A stretch of 42,404 nt of DNA. It comes from Bacillota bacterium. Lineage in GTDB: Bacteria; Bacillota; Sulfobacillia; Thermaerobacterales; RSA17. Position 1 is the first letter of the stretch, and every line of letters starts with the position of its first letter. The position numbers and the translations under genes were made by a program. The DNA lies in contig PKRI01000014.1 in NCBI GenBank assembly GCA_017577485.1, positions 1 to 42,404 of the forward strand, in the 5' to 3' direction. Shown in pieces: positions 1 to 7,768 of the stretch. The notes under the pieces were generated by a model. The model made no database searches and was not told the origin of the DNA. It was given only the letters and a program-made list of their open reading frames with translations.

Positions 1-21
1 AACCGAGGGAGGTGGTGTGCG

Positions 22-606
22 GTGGGCGAGCCTGTGCTTGAGCGGCCGGAAACCGCCGGCGGCATCGGGTCCCGCCACCTGGTGGCTGTGGTGGTCTGCG
101 CGCTGATTTACGGCGCCCTGGTCTACATCTCTCGTTTTTCCCCGCAGATCTTCGGCATCCAGACCATCTACCCGCCGGCCGCCGTGTCCGGCGCCTTCGG
201 CGTGTGGTTCGGCTTCTGGGGGGCCCTGGGCAACGCCCTCGGCAACCTGGTGTCGGCGGTGGTCATCGGCCGCAACCCGATCCCATGGCTGGTGGCCTAT
301 TTCGCCCAGTTCGTCATGGCGGCGGTCCCGGGCATCATGTACCGGAAGCCCGGCATCGACTCCCGGGCTGATCTGGCGCGGTTCCTCGTCTGGAACATCC
401 TGGGCCTGCTGCTGGGCACGATCCTCGTGACGCTGCAGATCATCTGGAACGGCACGGCGCCGGCGTCGGCGGCCTGGACGGCGGTCTGGCCCTACATGGT
501 GATCAGCAACGTGCTCACCGGCGGTATCCTCGGTCCCATCGTGCTGAAGTACCTGTCGCCCTACATCGTCAAGTCGGGCCTGGCGTTCCGCCGGTTCATG
601 GGCTGA
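22..606 (+). CDS. ECF-type transporter S component (substrate unknown)
   Basis: A 194-residue, very hydrophobic protein that is probably the substrate-binding integral membrane subunit (S component) of an energy-coupling-factor vitamin/metal-type importer. After a short polar N-terminus it shows about five to six membrane segments, with Gly- and Ala-rich helices typical of S components, for example around residues 22-40, 55-80, 90-105, 120-145 and 155-175. The main support is context: EcfT and a double EcfA follow directly. The start is a GTG preceded by GAGGGAGG with good spacing. I cannot assign it to a named S family such as BioY, ThiT or QueT from the sequence alone, so the substrate is open. 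The linked TIM-barrel isomerase-like and HAD phosphatase genes could hint at a sugar-like or polyol-like ligand, but that is inference. Confidence 0.72.
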   Translation: MGEPVLERPETAGGIGSRHLVAVVVCALIYGALVYISRFSPQIFGIQTIYPPAAVSGAFGVWFGFWGALGNALGNLVSAVVIGRNPIPWLVAYFAQFVMAAVPGIMYRKPGIDSRADLARFLVWNILGLLLGTILVTLQIIWNGTAPASAAWTAVWPYMVISNVLTGGILGPIVLKYLSPYIVKSGLAFRRFMG

Positions 607-614
607 GGCTTCGC

Positions 615-631
615 GCTTAACCGGGTTAAGC
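615..631. other. Short hairpin after the S component gene
   Basis: A perfect palindromic hairpin, GCTTAAC-CGG-GTTAAGC, lies 8 nt after the stop codon of the S component. It has no T-tract and is followed within 4 nt by the large inverted repeat at 635-748. It may protect or process the 3' end of the first cistron, or weaken read-through into ecfT. Confidence 0.5.
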
Positions 632-634
632 AGG

Positions 635-748
635 ATGGCGGGACATCCACCCCCCGCCCGCACCGGGCCCCCCCGCCGCACCAACCGGGTCCCGCAGCCG
701 GCGGCGGGCGGCACGGGCTCCAGCGGCGCGGGTGGATGTCCCCGCCAT
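635..748. repeat. Long inverted repeat in the ecfS-ecfT intergenic space
   Basis: The arms 635-652 (ATGGCGGGACATCCACCC) and 730-748 are reverse complements except for one extra C in the right arm. They enclose about 77 nt of C/G-rich sequence with at least one smaller stem (GCCCG-CAC-CGGGC, 656-668). The right arm ends 5 nt before the EcfT ribosome binding site at 753-758, so the folded RNA would sit directly against it. Nothing here codes for an obvious protein, although a forward ATG at 635 could be misread as the EcfT start. Confidence 0.7.
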
Positions 749-763
749 TGTCGGGAGGCGTCC

Positions 764-1522
764 ATGCGCGCGGTCAGCGACATGCACCCCGCCCTCAAGA
801 TCATCGCCTTCGGGCTGCTGTTCTCCGTGCTGCCCTTCACCATCAGCGGCCTCTGGACCCACGCCGTGGTGCTGGCCATCCTGGTGGCCATGATCTTGGG
901 CATGCGCATCCCCTACAGCCAGATCCGCATGACTTACCCGGCCCTGGCGGTCGTGGTGCTGACCGTGGTTTCGTATCTGGCCGTCGATGCCGGGGGACCC
1001 ACGGTGGCCGCCATCCCGCTGGGCCCGTGGACCTGGGAGATCCGGCAGGGGAGCGTGTACTACGCCACCCGCATGGCCAGCCGCACCGTGATCTGGGTGG
1101 CCGCCTACCTGATCCTGCTGGCCACCACGCCCAACCGGGCCTTCGTGGCCGGTCTCATGGCCCTGAGGGTGCCGCGCTCGGCCGCCATCGCCTTCGCCAT
1201 GACCATCAAATTCTGGGGCCAGGTGGTCCAGGACACCCAGATGATCGTCGAGGCGCAGCGGGCGCGGGGCGTCGACTTCCACCGCGGCTCGCCATGGCGC
1301 CTCTTCTACGTGCGCTTCATCGCCACACTGCTGCCGATCTTCTTCGTCATGTTCAAGCGGTTTCGCACCATGAGCTACGCGCTGACCCTGCGGGGCCTGG
1401 GGGCGCCCGCCGTCCCGACCCAGTTCTACAAGCCCGCCGTCCGCGCCCGGGATTGGCTGGCCTTCGGCGGCATCGTGGCCCTGCAGGCGGCATGCGTGAT
1501 CCTGGACCGGACCGTGTTCTGA
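764..1522 (+). CDS. ecfT: ECF transporter transmembrane component EcfT
   Basis: Integral membrane scaffold (252 residues) that couples ATP hydrolysis by EcfA to substrate release by the S component. Several hydrophobic helices fill the first 110 residues. The cytoplasmic coupling region carries the two expected arginine motifs: the RARG segment within EAQRARGVDF, and a second one in ALTLRGLG near the C-terminus. I chose the ATG at 764 (MRAVSDMHPALK) because GGGAGG lies just upstream and the protein then begins like other EcfT proteins. A longer reading frame from 635 would translate the inverted repeat into Pro/Arg-rich sequence. The ATPase gene starts 16 nt after its stop. Confidence 0.9.
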   Translation: MRAVSDMHPALKIIAFGLLFSVLPFTISGLWTHAVVLAILVAMILGMRIPYSQIRMTYPALAVVVLTVVSYLAVDAGGPTVAAIPLGPWTWEIRQGSVYYATRMASRTVIWVAAYLILLATTPNRAFVAGLMALRVPRSAAIAFAMTIKFWGQVVQDTQMIVEAQRARGVDFHRGSPWRLFYVRFIATLLPIFFVMFKRFRTMSYALTLRGLGAPAVPTQFYKPAVRARDWLAFGGIVALQAACVILDRTVF

Positions 1523-1538
1523 GGAACGGTGACGAGCA

Positions 1539-3314
1539 TTGGCTGAACCCGTGGTGAAGGTCGAGAACTTCTACTTCCGGTACCGGGCCGGTGAGCCCAT
1601 CCGGCTGTCGGATATCTGCTTCGAGGTGAAGCCGGGGCAGTTCGTGGCCATCATCGGGCCCAGCGGCTGCGGCAAGTCCACGCTGTCCATGGCCCTGAAC
1701 GGGATCATCCCCCACGAGATGGAGCAGTGCGAGATCGCGGGCACCGTGCTGGTGGCGGGCAAGAACACCCGGCAGCACCGCCCGCAGGAACTGGTCGTCC
1801 ACGTGGGCACGGTGCTCCAGGATCCCGAGTGGCAGCTCACCCGGCCCACCGTGGAGGACGAGATCGCCTTCGCCCTGGAGAACCTGGGCGTGCCGCGCGG
1901 GGAAATCGCCCGCCGCATCGACGCCGTGGTAGACCTGTTCGGGCTGGGCGAGTTCCGGGAGCGGTCGCCCAACGAGCTGTCCGGCGGCCAGAAGCAGCGG
2001 GTGGCCATCGCCGCCGCCTTCGCCATGGAGCCCGACATCCTGCTGCTGGACGAGCCGATGTCGGAACTGGACCCGGCGGGAAAACACCTGCTGATGGATG
2101 CGGTGCTGACCCTGCGGGCCCGGCGCAACACCACGATCCTGTTCATCGACCACAACCTGGAACTGGTCCTGCCCCATGCCGATCAGGTGCTGCTGCTGCA
2201 GGGCGGGAGACTGCTGCGGGACGCCCCGCCCGGGGTGCTGTTCGCCGACCGGCAAGCGCTGGAGGCGGTCGGTTTCGAGCCGCCCCAGGTGACCCAGGCG
2301 CTGGCGGCCGCCTGGCCGGAGGTGCCGCGGGAGACCCTTCCCCTGTCGGCGGAGGCGGCGGCCCGCCTGATCCGGGACCGCCTCAAAGTCCCGGTGCCGG
2401 CAGGGGCCGGGGGCGAAGCGGCGCCCAGGCCTGACGGGGGAGGCGGGACCGCGCCGGATGGGGAAGGCGATGCCCCGGTGGTGGCCCGCCTGGAGGACGT
2501 GGTTTTCCGGTATCCCGGCGCCGCGCGTCCGGCCGTGGACGGTGTGGACCTCACCATCCACCGGGGGGAACTGGTCTGCCTGATCGGGGCCAACGGCGCC
2601 GGCAAGTCGACCCTGGCCCGGCTGGTGGCCGGGCTCCTGCGGCCGACCCGGGGCGTGGTCAGCGTCGGCGGCACGCCCCTCACCGCCCTGGGCCAGGCCG
2701 AGATCGCCCGGCGGGTGGGCTACGTGTTCCAGAATCCCGACTTCCAGTTCTTCAACACCACGGTCTTCAACGAGATCGCCTTCGCCCTGCGCCTGCAGAA
2801 GCTGCCCGAGGACCAGATCCGGCAGCGGGTGGAGGAAGTGGCCGAAGGCCTGGGCATTGCCCCGTACCTGCAGGAGCACCCGCATTTCCTGAGCAGGGGA
2901 GAGCGGCGGCGGGTGGCCATCGCCACCGTGCTGGCCATGCGGCCGGACCTGATCGTCCTGGACGAGCCCACCACGGGCCTGGACCAGGCCACGGCCCGCC
3001 GGATGATGGACCTGGTGCTGTCGCTGAAGGCCCAGGGCCGCACCATCCTCCTGCTGACCCACGAGATGCAGTGGGTGGCCGCTGCCGGCGACCGGGCCGT
3101 GGTCATGGCCGGCGGCCGGGTCCTGGCCGACGGCAGGCCCGCCGAAATCTTCGCCATGGGGGATCAACTGCACCAGGCCGGCATCGTGCTGCCGCCCCTG
3201 CTGGAGTTGGGGCGGATGCTGGCGCCCCTGGGCGCGCCCGTCACCGCCGACCCGCAGCGCCTGGCCCGGTGGATCGCCGCCGCCACCGAGGCCCCGGGAG
3301 GCGGCGCCCCGTGA
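1539..3314 (+). CDS. ecfA: Fused ECF ATPase (EcfA-EcfA' double domain)
   Basis: A 591-residue protein with two complete ABC ATPase domains, which powers the ECF importer in place of the usual two separate EcfA subunits. Domain 1 has Walker A GPSGCGKST at about 40-48, signature LSGGQKQ at about 147, and Walker B ILLLDEP near 167-173. Domain 2, after an Ala/Gly/Pro-rich linker around residues 285-315, has Walker A GANGAGKST near 350, an altered signature LSRGERR near 451, and Walker B LIVLDEP. The SRGER signature in place of SGGQ in domain 2 is as expected for one half of ECF ATPase pairs. The start is taken as TTG at 1539, behind GAGGAACGG; GTG at 1551 is an in-frame alternative. The stop overlaps the next start by 4 nt (GTGA). 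Confidence 0.92.
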   Translation: MAEPVVKVENFYFRYRAGEPIRLSDICFEVKPGQFVAIIGPSGCGKSTLSMALNGIIPHEMEQCEIAGTVLVAGKNTRQHRPQELVVHVGTVLQDPEWQLTRPTVEDEIAFALENLGVPRGEIARRIDAVVDLFGLGEFRERSPNELSGGQKQRVAIAAAFAMEPDILLLDEPMSELDPAGKHLLMDAVLTLRARRNTTILFIDHNLELVLPHADQVLLLQGGRLLRDAPPGVLFADRQALEAVGFEPPQVTQALAAAWPEVPRETLPLSAEAAARLIRDRLKVPVPAGAGGEAAPRPDGGGGTAPDGEGDAPVVARLEDVVFRYPGAARPAVDGVDLTIHRGELVCLIGANGAGKSTLARLVAGLLRPTRGVVSVGGTPLTALGQAEIARRVGYVFQNPDFQFFNTTVFNEIAFALRLQKLPEDQIRQRVEEVAEGLGIAPYLQEHPHFLSRGERRRVAIATVLAMRPDLIVLDEPTTGLDQATARRMMDLVLSLKAQGRTILLLTHEMQWVAAAGDRAVVMAGGRVLADGRPAEIFAMGDQLHQAGIVLPPLLELGRMLAPLGAPVTADPQRLARWIAAATEAPGGGAP

Positions 3315-4174
3315 TCATCGGCATTTCATCGCTGGCCTGGCAGGAGACCGACGATCTCGAGGCCATCCTGCAGGGCACGGCGAGCCTGGGCTTCCGGGGC
3401 GTCGAGATCAACCTGGGTAGCCGCGAGGCGCCCCTGGAGCGAATGACCCGGCACTACAGCCGGAGGATCAGCCGCCGCGCCCGGCAACTCGGGGTGCGGC
3501 TGGCGGCCCATGCGCCAGCCCTGGACCTGAACCCCATCTCGGGCAACCGGCTGGTGCGCCGGCTGACCTTCGATCAGTACCGGGAGGCCCTGCACGCCGC
3601 CCGCGAGCTGGGTGCCCAGTTCATGACGGTGCACCTGGGCGTGCTGTCGTACCCGGGGTTCGACCGCGGCGAGGCCCGGCGGCTGTGCCTCGAGTTCTAC
3701 CGGCGCCTGCTGGATGCGCACCCCTGGCCGGCGCCGGTCATCGCCCTGGAGAACGTGGGCTGGGGGCACCGCGACCCCTTCCTCCAGGTTGAGGACTACC
3801 TGAGCCTCCTGGACGACCTGGCCGACCCCCGCGCCGGGTTCACCCTGGATGTGGGTCACGGCTTCCTGGCCGGCCTGGACATGGCCGCCCTGGTCCGCGG
3901 CCTGGGACCGCGGCTGGTCAACGTCCACGTGCACGACAACGACGGGGTGGAGGACTGGCACCGGCCCCTGGGGGAGGGCGTCGTGGACGTGGCTGCGGTG
4001 GTCCGGGCGCTGGAGGAAGCCGGGTACCAGGGGTTTCTGACCTTCGAGCACGTGTCCTCCAGGCCGCCGCAGGCCGCCGTCCTGCACCGCATCTGGGCCC
4101 GGGCGAAGGGCCCGGTGCCGGGAGCAGCAGGGCGGGAAGCCCCTGGGGAGGGGCGTGACACCCGGCTGCCATGA
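3311..4174 (+). CDS. TIM-barrel sugar phosphate isomerase/epimerase-like protein
   Basis: A 287-residue member of the xylose-isomerase-like TIM-barrel (AP endonuclease 2) superfamily, which includes sugar isomerases, epimerases and some endonuclease IV enzymes. Visible landmarks are the N-terminal strand IIGISSLAW, LAAHAPALDLN, MTVHLG, VIALENVGW with a likely metal/substrate Glu, FTLDVGHGF, VNVHVHDND and a C-terminal FLTFEHV Glu. This run of His/Glu/Asp at strand ends matches the metal-dependent isomerase layout. The start is GTG 3311, overlapping the ATPase stop (GTGA), and the end overlaps the HAD gene (ATGA), so all three are translationally coupled. Physical coupling to the ECF importer suggests it acts on the imported compound, but the substrate is not visible. 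Confidence 0.8.
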   Translation: MIIGISSLAWQETDDLEAILQGTASLGFRGVEINLGSREAPLERMTRHYSRRISRRARQLGVRLAAHAPALDLNPISGNRLVRRLTFDQYREALHAARELGAQFMTVHLGVLSYPGFDRGEARRLCLEFYRRLLDAHPWPAPVIALENVGWGHRDPFLQVEDYLSLLDDLADPRAGFTLDVGHGFLAGLDMAALVRGLGPRLVNVHVHDNDGVEDWHRPLGEGVVDVAAVVRALEEAGYQGFLTFEHVSSRPPQAAVLHRIWARAKGPVPGAAGREAPGEGRDTRLP

Positions 4175-5097
4175 CGCCCGCCGGAAGTTCCAGCATGTCC
4201 GCTGAACCCCTGGTGATCATCTTCGACTTCGACGGCACCCTCTACGAGGCCGAGGAACACTTCGACACCTATGCCGATCTGCTGGCCCGCAGCCTGGACC
4301 CGGGCGCCCGCCAGCGGATGCTGGAGGCCTGGCGCCGGGTCCGGAGCGGGCCGCACCCGCTGCGGGTCGGCCGGGCCTACGACCCCGGGCGGGACTGGAT
4401 CCTGGACGTGTCGCCGGCCGACGACCGGGTGCTGGGCGTGGTGACCTTCGACGGCACGCCGGTGCCGGAGCCCCGGTGGTGCCGAGCCTACGACGCCCGG
4501 GACGGGGCGCCTGGCGGCGGCCTGCCGCCCGGCGTGATCCCCGTCGGCGACCTGTGGCCGCTGGCGGTGTGCCTGTTCCTGCGCTTCGGCGGGCATCCGG
4601 AAGCCGTCGACGCCGCCTTCCGCGCCACCCGCCGCTACATGCTGGACGGGGCCTTCGACCCCCGGCCCGTACCGGGCATCCGCCAGCGGCTGGACGACCT
4701 GCGCCGGCAGGGTCATACCCTGATCATGGCCACCAATACCCCTGAACCGGAGGCCGCGCCGCTGCTGCGCCGCCTGGGGCTTGACGGCGCCTTTGACCAG
4801 GTGGTCTACGGCGCCCGCAAGCCTGACGGCCTGCGCCGCCTGCTGCTGCACCTGCTGGAGGAGCGCGGCCTTCCGCCGCAGCGCATCATCTGCGTCGGCG
4901 ACAACTACCGCAACGACGTGCGGCCCGGGTGGGAACTGGCCTGCCGCACGGTGTTCATCGACCGCTACCGGCAGGAGGCTGCTCCAGCCACCGTGCGGGT
5001 TTCCGGCTCGCAGGAGGCCCTGGCGTGGCTGGCCGGCGCCGCGGCGGCACCGCATCGGGGAAGGAGTTCCGGAGGGAACAGCGCCGGACCCGTCTAA
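4171..5097 (+). CDS. HAD-superfamily phosphatase
   Basis: A 308-residue haloacid-dehalogenase-fold hydrolase with all four motifs: I DFDGTLY (nucleophile Asp 19 and acid/base Asp 21), II ATNTPE, III the Lys in ARKPDG, and IV VGDNYRND. The interval between motifs I and II is about 170 residues, so it carries a large cap domain, and it includes an unusual strand-rich stretch (VVTFDGTPVPEPRW) that I do not recognise. It probably dephosphorylates a small metabolite. The start overlaps the upstream gene by 4 nt. ATG 4195, with GGAAG before it, is a possible internal alternative that would shorten the protein by 8 residues. A hairpin with a T-stretch follows the gene. Confidence 0.82.
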   Translation: MTPAGSSSMSAEPLVIIFDFDGTLYEAEEHFDTYADLLARSLDPGARQRMLEAWRRVRSGPHPLRVGRAYDPGRDWILDVSPADDRVLGVVTFDGTPVPEPRWCRAYDARDGAPGGGLPPGVIPVGDLWPLAVCLFLRFGGHPEAVDAAFRATRRYMLDGAFDPRPVPGIRQRLDDLRRQGHTLIMATNTPEPEAAPLLRRLGLDGAFDQVVYGARKPDGLRRLLLHLLEERGLPPQRIICVGDNYRNDVRPGWELACRTVFIDRYRQEAAPATVRVSGSQEALAWLAGAAAAPHRGRSSGGNSAGPV

Positions 5098-5108
5098 TTC
5101 CCTCCATC

Positions 5109-5147
5109 AACGCCCGGGTTGAGGCTGGATCCGGGTGTTCATGTTTT
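5109..5147 (+). terminator. Probable intrinsic terminator or attenuator
   Basis: AACGCCCGG (5109-5117) pairs with CCGGGTGTT (5131-5139), a 9-bp stem with one G-T wobble and a 13-nt loop. It is followed by CATGTTTT. It lies between the HAD gene and the YkvI-like gene, immediately before the latter's ribosome binding site, so it could end the ECF operon or attenuate read-through. Confidence 0.5.
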
Positions 5148-5163
5148 CGGGAGGTGGATAGGT

Positions 5164-6336
5164 GTGACGGCTAGGTCCGCCGGCGCGGGTGCTTTCCCCG
5201 CCACCGGGCCCCGGACGCCGGGCCAGCCCAGCTGGTTCAGCCGCCTGCTGCTTCCGGCCATCATCTTTCAGTCCGTGCTGATCGGCGGCGGCTACGCCAG
5301 CGGGCGCGAGATCGTGGAGTTCGGGGCCAAGTACGGAGCGCTGGGCGTGTGGACGGTGGTGGCCATCGCCATCGGCTTCGCCGTCATGGCCGCCATCGGC
5401 TATGAGTTCGCCCGCGTCTTCCGGTCCTACGACTACCGGACCTTCATGCGCAACCTGATCGGTCCGGGATGGATCCTCTTCGACATCCTCTACATCATCA
5501 TGGCGGTGCTGGTCATCGCCATCGTCAGCTCGGCGGCCGGCGAGATCGCCATGAGCACGCTGGGGCTGCCCTACGCGGCGGGCGTCGGCGTGGTCATCCT
5601 GCTGGTGGCCCTGGTGGAGTTCTTCGGCCGCCGCTTCAGCGAGACGTTCATGACCATCGGCACCGCGCTGCTCTACGTGAGCTTCATCGTCTTCGGCGCC
5701 GTGGTGCTGTCCAACCGGTGGGGCGCCGTGCAGGACGTCTTCGCCCGCGGCGACGCGTCCTTCATCCCCGGATCCACCGTCGGGGCGGCCCTCTTCTCGG
5801 GGCTGCTCTACGTGGGCTACAACCTGGTGGTCATGCCGTCCAACTTCTTCAGCCTCGACAACCTGCGCAGCCGCGGGGACGCCGTGGGCGCCGGCCTGTT
5901 CACGGGGCTTCTGTCGACGCTGCCCTTCATCCTGACCTACCTGGCCATCCTGGGCTTTTACCCCAACGAGGAGGTCCTCAACGCGGCGGTGCCGTGGCTG
6001 GTGATGCTGCAGCAGGTGGACGCCTCGGGGATCGCCTGGATCTACACGGTGGTGGTCTTCTTCACCCTGATCGAGACGGGCGTCGGCCTGATGCACGCCA
6101 TCGTGGGCCGCATCAACAGCGCCCTGTCCGAATTCGGGCGCAGTGAGCTGGGCGGGACTCAGCGGGCCCTGCTCACCATCGGGGTGCTGGTGGCCGCGGC
6201 GCTGATGTCGCAGTTCGGCCTGATCGCCCTGGTGGCCCAGGGTTACACGGCCATGTCCTACGCCTTCCTGATCCTCTTCGCGCTGCCGCTGGCCACCGTC
6301 GGGCTCTACAAGATCTCCCAGGCCCGGGGCTCCTGA
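5164..6336 (+). CDS. YkvI-like multi-spanning membrane carrier
   Basis: A 390-residue polytopic membrane protein resembling the YkvI group, distantly related to the amino-acid/Na-dependent LeuT-fold transporters. About ten to eleven hydrophobic segments are visible. The first contains IGGGYASGREIVEFGAKYG, a glycine-rich unwound-helix type sequence typical of substrate and ion sites in that fold. The GTG at 5164 is preferred over the TTG at 5119 because GGGAGGTGG stands at 5149-5157; the longer form would translate through the hairpin. No substrate is known for most of this group. It follows the ECF operon but is separated from it by a terminator-like hairpin, so co-function is uncertain. Confidence 0.75.
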   Translation: MTARSAGAGAFPATGPRTPGQPSWFSRLLLPAIIFQSVLIGGGYASGREIVEFGAKYGALGVWTVVAIAIGFAVMAAIGYEFARVFRSYDYRTFMRNLIGPGWILFDILYIIMAVLVIAIVSSAAGEIAMSTLGLPYAAGVGVVILLVALVEFFGRRFSETFMTIGTALLYVSFIVFGAVVLSNRWGAVQDVFARGDASFIPGSTVGAALFSGLLYVGYNLVVMPSNFFSLDNLRSRGDAVGAGLFTGLLSTLPFILTYLAILGFYPNEEVLNAAVPWLVMLQQVDASGIAWIYTVVVFFTLIETGVGLMHAIVGRINSALSEFGRSELGGTQRALLTIGVLVAAALMSQFGLIALVAQGYTAMSYAFLILFALPLATVGLYKISQARGS

Positions 6337-6458
6337 GCCCCACGGGCCCGGTGCGGCGGGGGCCGGCTCGTGCCGCAGGCGGGGCGGACCGCCTGGAGAC
6401 CGCGCGGGCCGGTCCCCGGCGCTTCATTGGGTCCGCAAGTTCAACCGCGCCGCCAGGG

Positions 6459-6484
6459 CGATCGCGCCGAGAACGATCGCGCCG
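6459..6484. repeat. Direct repeat upstream of the cupin gene
   Basis: CGATCGCGCCG occurs twice, at 6459-6469 and 6474-6484, with a 15-nt period, 49 nt upstream of the cupin start. The spacing of about one and a half helical turns leaves a regulatory-protein site possible but unproven. The rest of the 6337-6532 gap is plain GC-rich sequence in which I see no gene. Confidence 0.35.
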
Positions 6485-6532
6485 GACAAGGCCGGGCCGG
6501 CTGTGATCACGCGGGAAAGGGGGTCTCTATTC

Positions 6533-6892
6533 ATGAAGATCGTCCGCATCGAGGACGTGCCGCCTGTGGACCTGACCGGCCCCCTGTTCACAGGGACGGC
6601 GGCCCGCCGGGACCTGGTGTCGCCCTCCGAGGGCGAGTTCAACGTGGGGGTCGTCCACTTTCCCGCCGGGGTGCGGAACCGCCTGCACACCCACACCGGC
6701 GACCAGATCCTCATCGTCACCGCCGGCCGGGGGTGGGTGGCCACGGAAAGCGAGTCCCACCAGGTGACCGTGGGCGACGTGATCCACATCCCGGCGGGGC
6801 TGCCCCACTGGCACGGCGCCGGTGACGACAGCGACTTCGCCCACATCGTCATCACCCGCTCGGGCACCCGCACGGAACTGGTCGACGCCTGA
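6533..6892 (+). CDS. Small cupin-domain protein
   Basis: A 119-residue single-domain cupin (double-stranded beta helix). Metal-site residues are in place: HTHTGDQ (His 52, His 54, Gln 58) in motif 1 and PAGLPHWHG (His 92/His 94) in motif 2. Such proteins may be dioxygenases, isomerases or ligand sensors, and the sequence does not tell which. The ATG at 6533 is chosen because GGAAAGGGGG lies upstream and residues before it look non-conserved. It stands alone, with gaps on both sides, upstream of the DJ-1-like gene. Confidence 0.85.
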   Translation: MKIVRIEDVPPVDLTGPLFTGTAARRDLVSPSEGEFNVGVVHFPAGVRNRLHTHTGDQILIVTAGRGWVATESESHQVTVGDVIHIPAGLPHWHGAGDDSDFAHIVITRSGTRTELVDA

Positions 6893-6984
6893 CGCGGCGC
6901 ACCGGCCGCAGTCCCGGCCGCGGCGCCGGGCCCAGGCCTGCCCGGCCGGCTCATGCCCGAGGACTGACCTGTCCCCCCTTGCGA

Positions 6985-6990
6985 TAGAAT
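6985..6990 (+). promoter_or_regulatory. Possible -10 element for the DJ-1/PfpI gene
   Basis: TAGAAT stands 26 nt before the start codon at 7016 in an otherwise GC-rich stretch, with CTGACC 15 nt upstream as a poor -35 candidate. The spacing is short and the match imperfect, so this is a weak call. Confidence 0.25.
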
Positions 6991-7015
6991 GGTGGTCAAG
7001 GAGGGGATTGCCGGG

Positions 7016-7570
7016 ATGTCGCTCAAAGGCAAGCGCATCGCCGTCCTGGTGGAGAACCTCTACCAGGAGATGGAGTTGTGGGTGCCGGTCTACCGCTTCC
7101 GGGAAGAGGGGGCGGAGGTGGTGCTGGTCGGGCCCAAGGCCGGCGAGGTCTACAAGAGCAAGAACGGGTACCCGGCCCGTTCCGACCTGGCGTCGGCCGA
7201 CGCGCGGGCCGAGGACTTCGACGCCGTGATCATCCCCGGGGGCTATGCGCCCGACCTGATGCGCCGCGATCCGGCCATGGTGGACTTCGTCCGCGCCATG
7301 GACCGGCAGGGCAAGGTGGTGGCGGCCATCTGCCACGCCGGCTGGATGCTGGTGTCGTCGGGCGTGGCCCGGGGGCGGCGGCTGACCAGCTTCTGGTCCA
7401 TCAAGGACGACATGACCGCCGCCGGCGGCCAGTGGGTCGACGAGCCGGTGGTGGTGGACGGGAACGTGATCACCTCGCGGGTCCCCGACGACCTGCCCGC
7501 ATTCAACCGGGCCATCCTGGAGCGGCTCACCGCCGCGGCTCCCGCGGCGGCGGGCTCGGCCGCGTCGTGA
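7016..7570 (+). CDS. DJ-1/PfpI-family protein
   Basis: A 184-residue DJ-1/PfpI superfamily protein, a family that includes deglycase/chaperone and protease-like stress proteins. The nucleophile-elbow cysteine is Cys 106 in AICHAGW, followed by His 107, and the partner acidic residue is Glu 18 in LYQEMELW. These positions are the same as in human DJ-1. Other family landmarks are IIPGGYAPD and the C-terminal VITSRVPDDLPAF. Start ATG 7016 follows AAGGAGGGG at 6999-7007. It probably acts on carbonyl-stress products or a related thiol chemistry in the cytoplasm; the exact activity cannot be told. Confidence 0.88.
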   Translation: MSLKGKRIAVLVENLYQEMELWVPVYRFREEGAEVVLVGPKAGEVYKSKNGYPARSDLASADARAEDFDAVIIPGGYAPDLMRRDPAMVDFVRAMDRQGKVVAAICHAGWMLVSSGVARGRRLTSFWSIKDDMTAAGGQWVDEPVVVDGNVITSRVPDDLPAFNRAILERLTAAAPAAAGSAAS

Positions 7571-7635
7571 GGGGCGGCCGCTCCACCAACGAGACAGCGC
7601 CCGTCACGGGATGAGACACCGCCGGGGCGGGGTCA

Positions 7636-7669
7636 CCCGGCCTCCGGGGCCGCCCGGCCTCCGGGGCCG
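7636..7669. repeat. Perfect 17-bp tandem duplication
   Basis: CCCGGCCTCCGGGGCCG is repeated exactly at 7636-7652 and 7653-7669, then CCC begins a third copy. Each copy can fold as GGCC-TCCG-GGCC. It lies in the 198-nt gap between the DJ-1-like gene and hyuB, with no T-tract, so it is most likely a GC-rich slippage product that may also form a small hairpin pair. Confidence 0.6.
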
Positions 7670-7768
7670 CCCAGCACTTGCCACAGGAGCCGGGCGCGCC
7701 GGCCGCGAAATGGCCGGGACGACGCCCGGACGGGACCGCCCGGCGTTCCCAACGGTCCCGGGAGAAAG

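Noticed and set aside
7731..7760. Hairpin CGGGACCG/CGGTCCCG just before hyuB as a regulatory RNA
   Set aside because: It is a single 8-bp stem with a 14-nt loop in extremely GC-rich DNA; many such stems arise by chance here.
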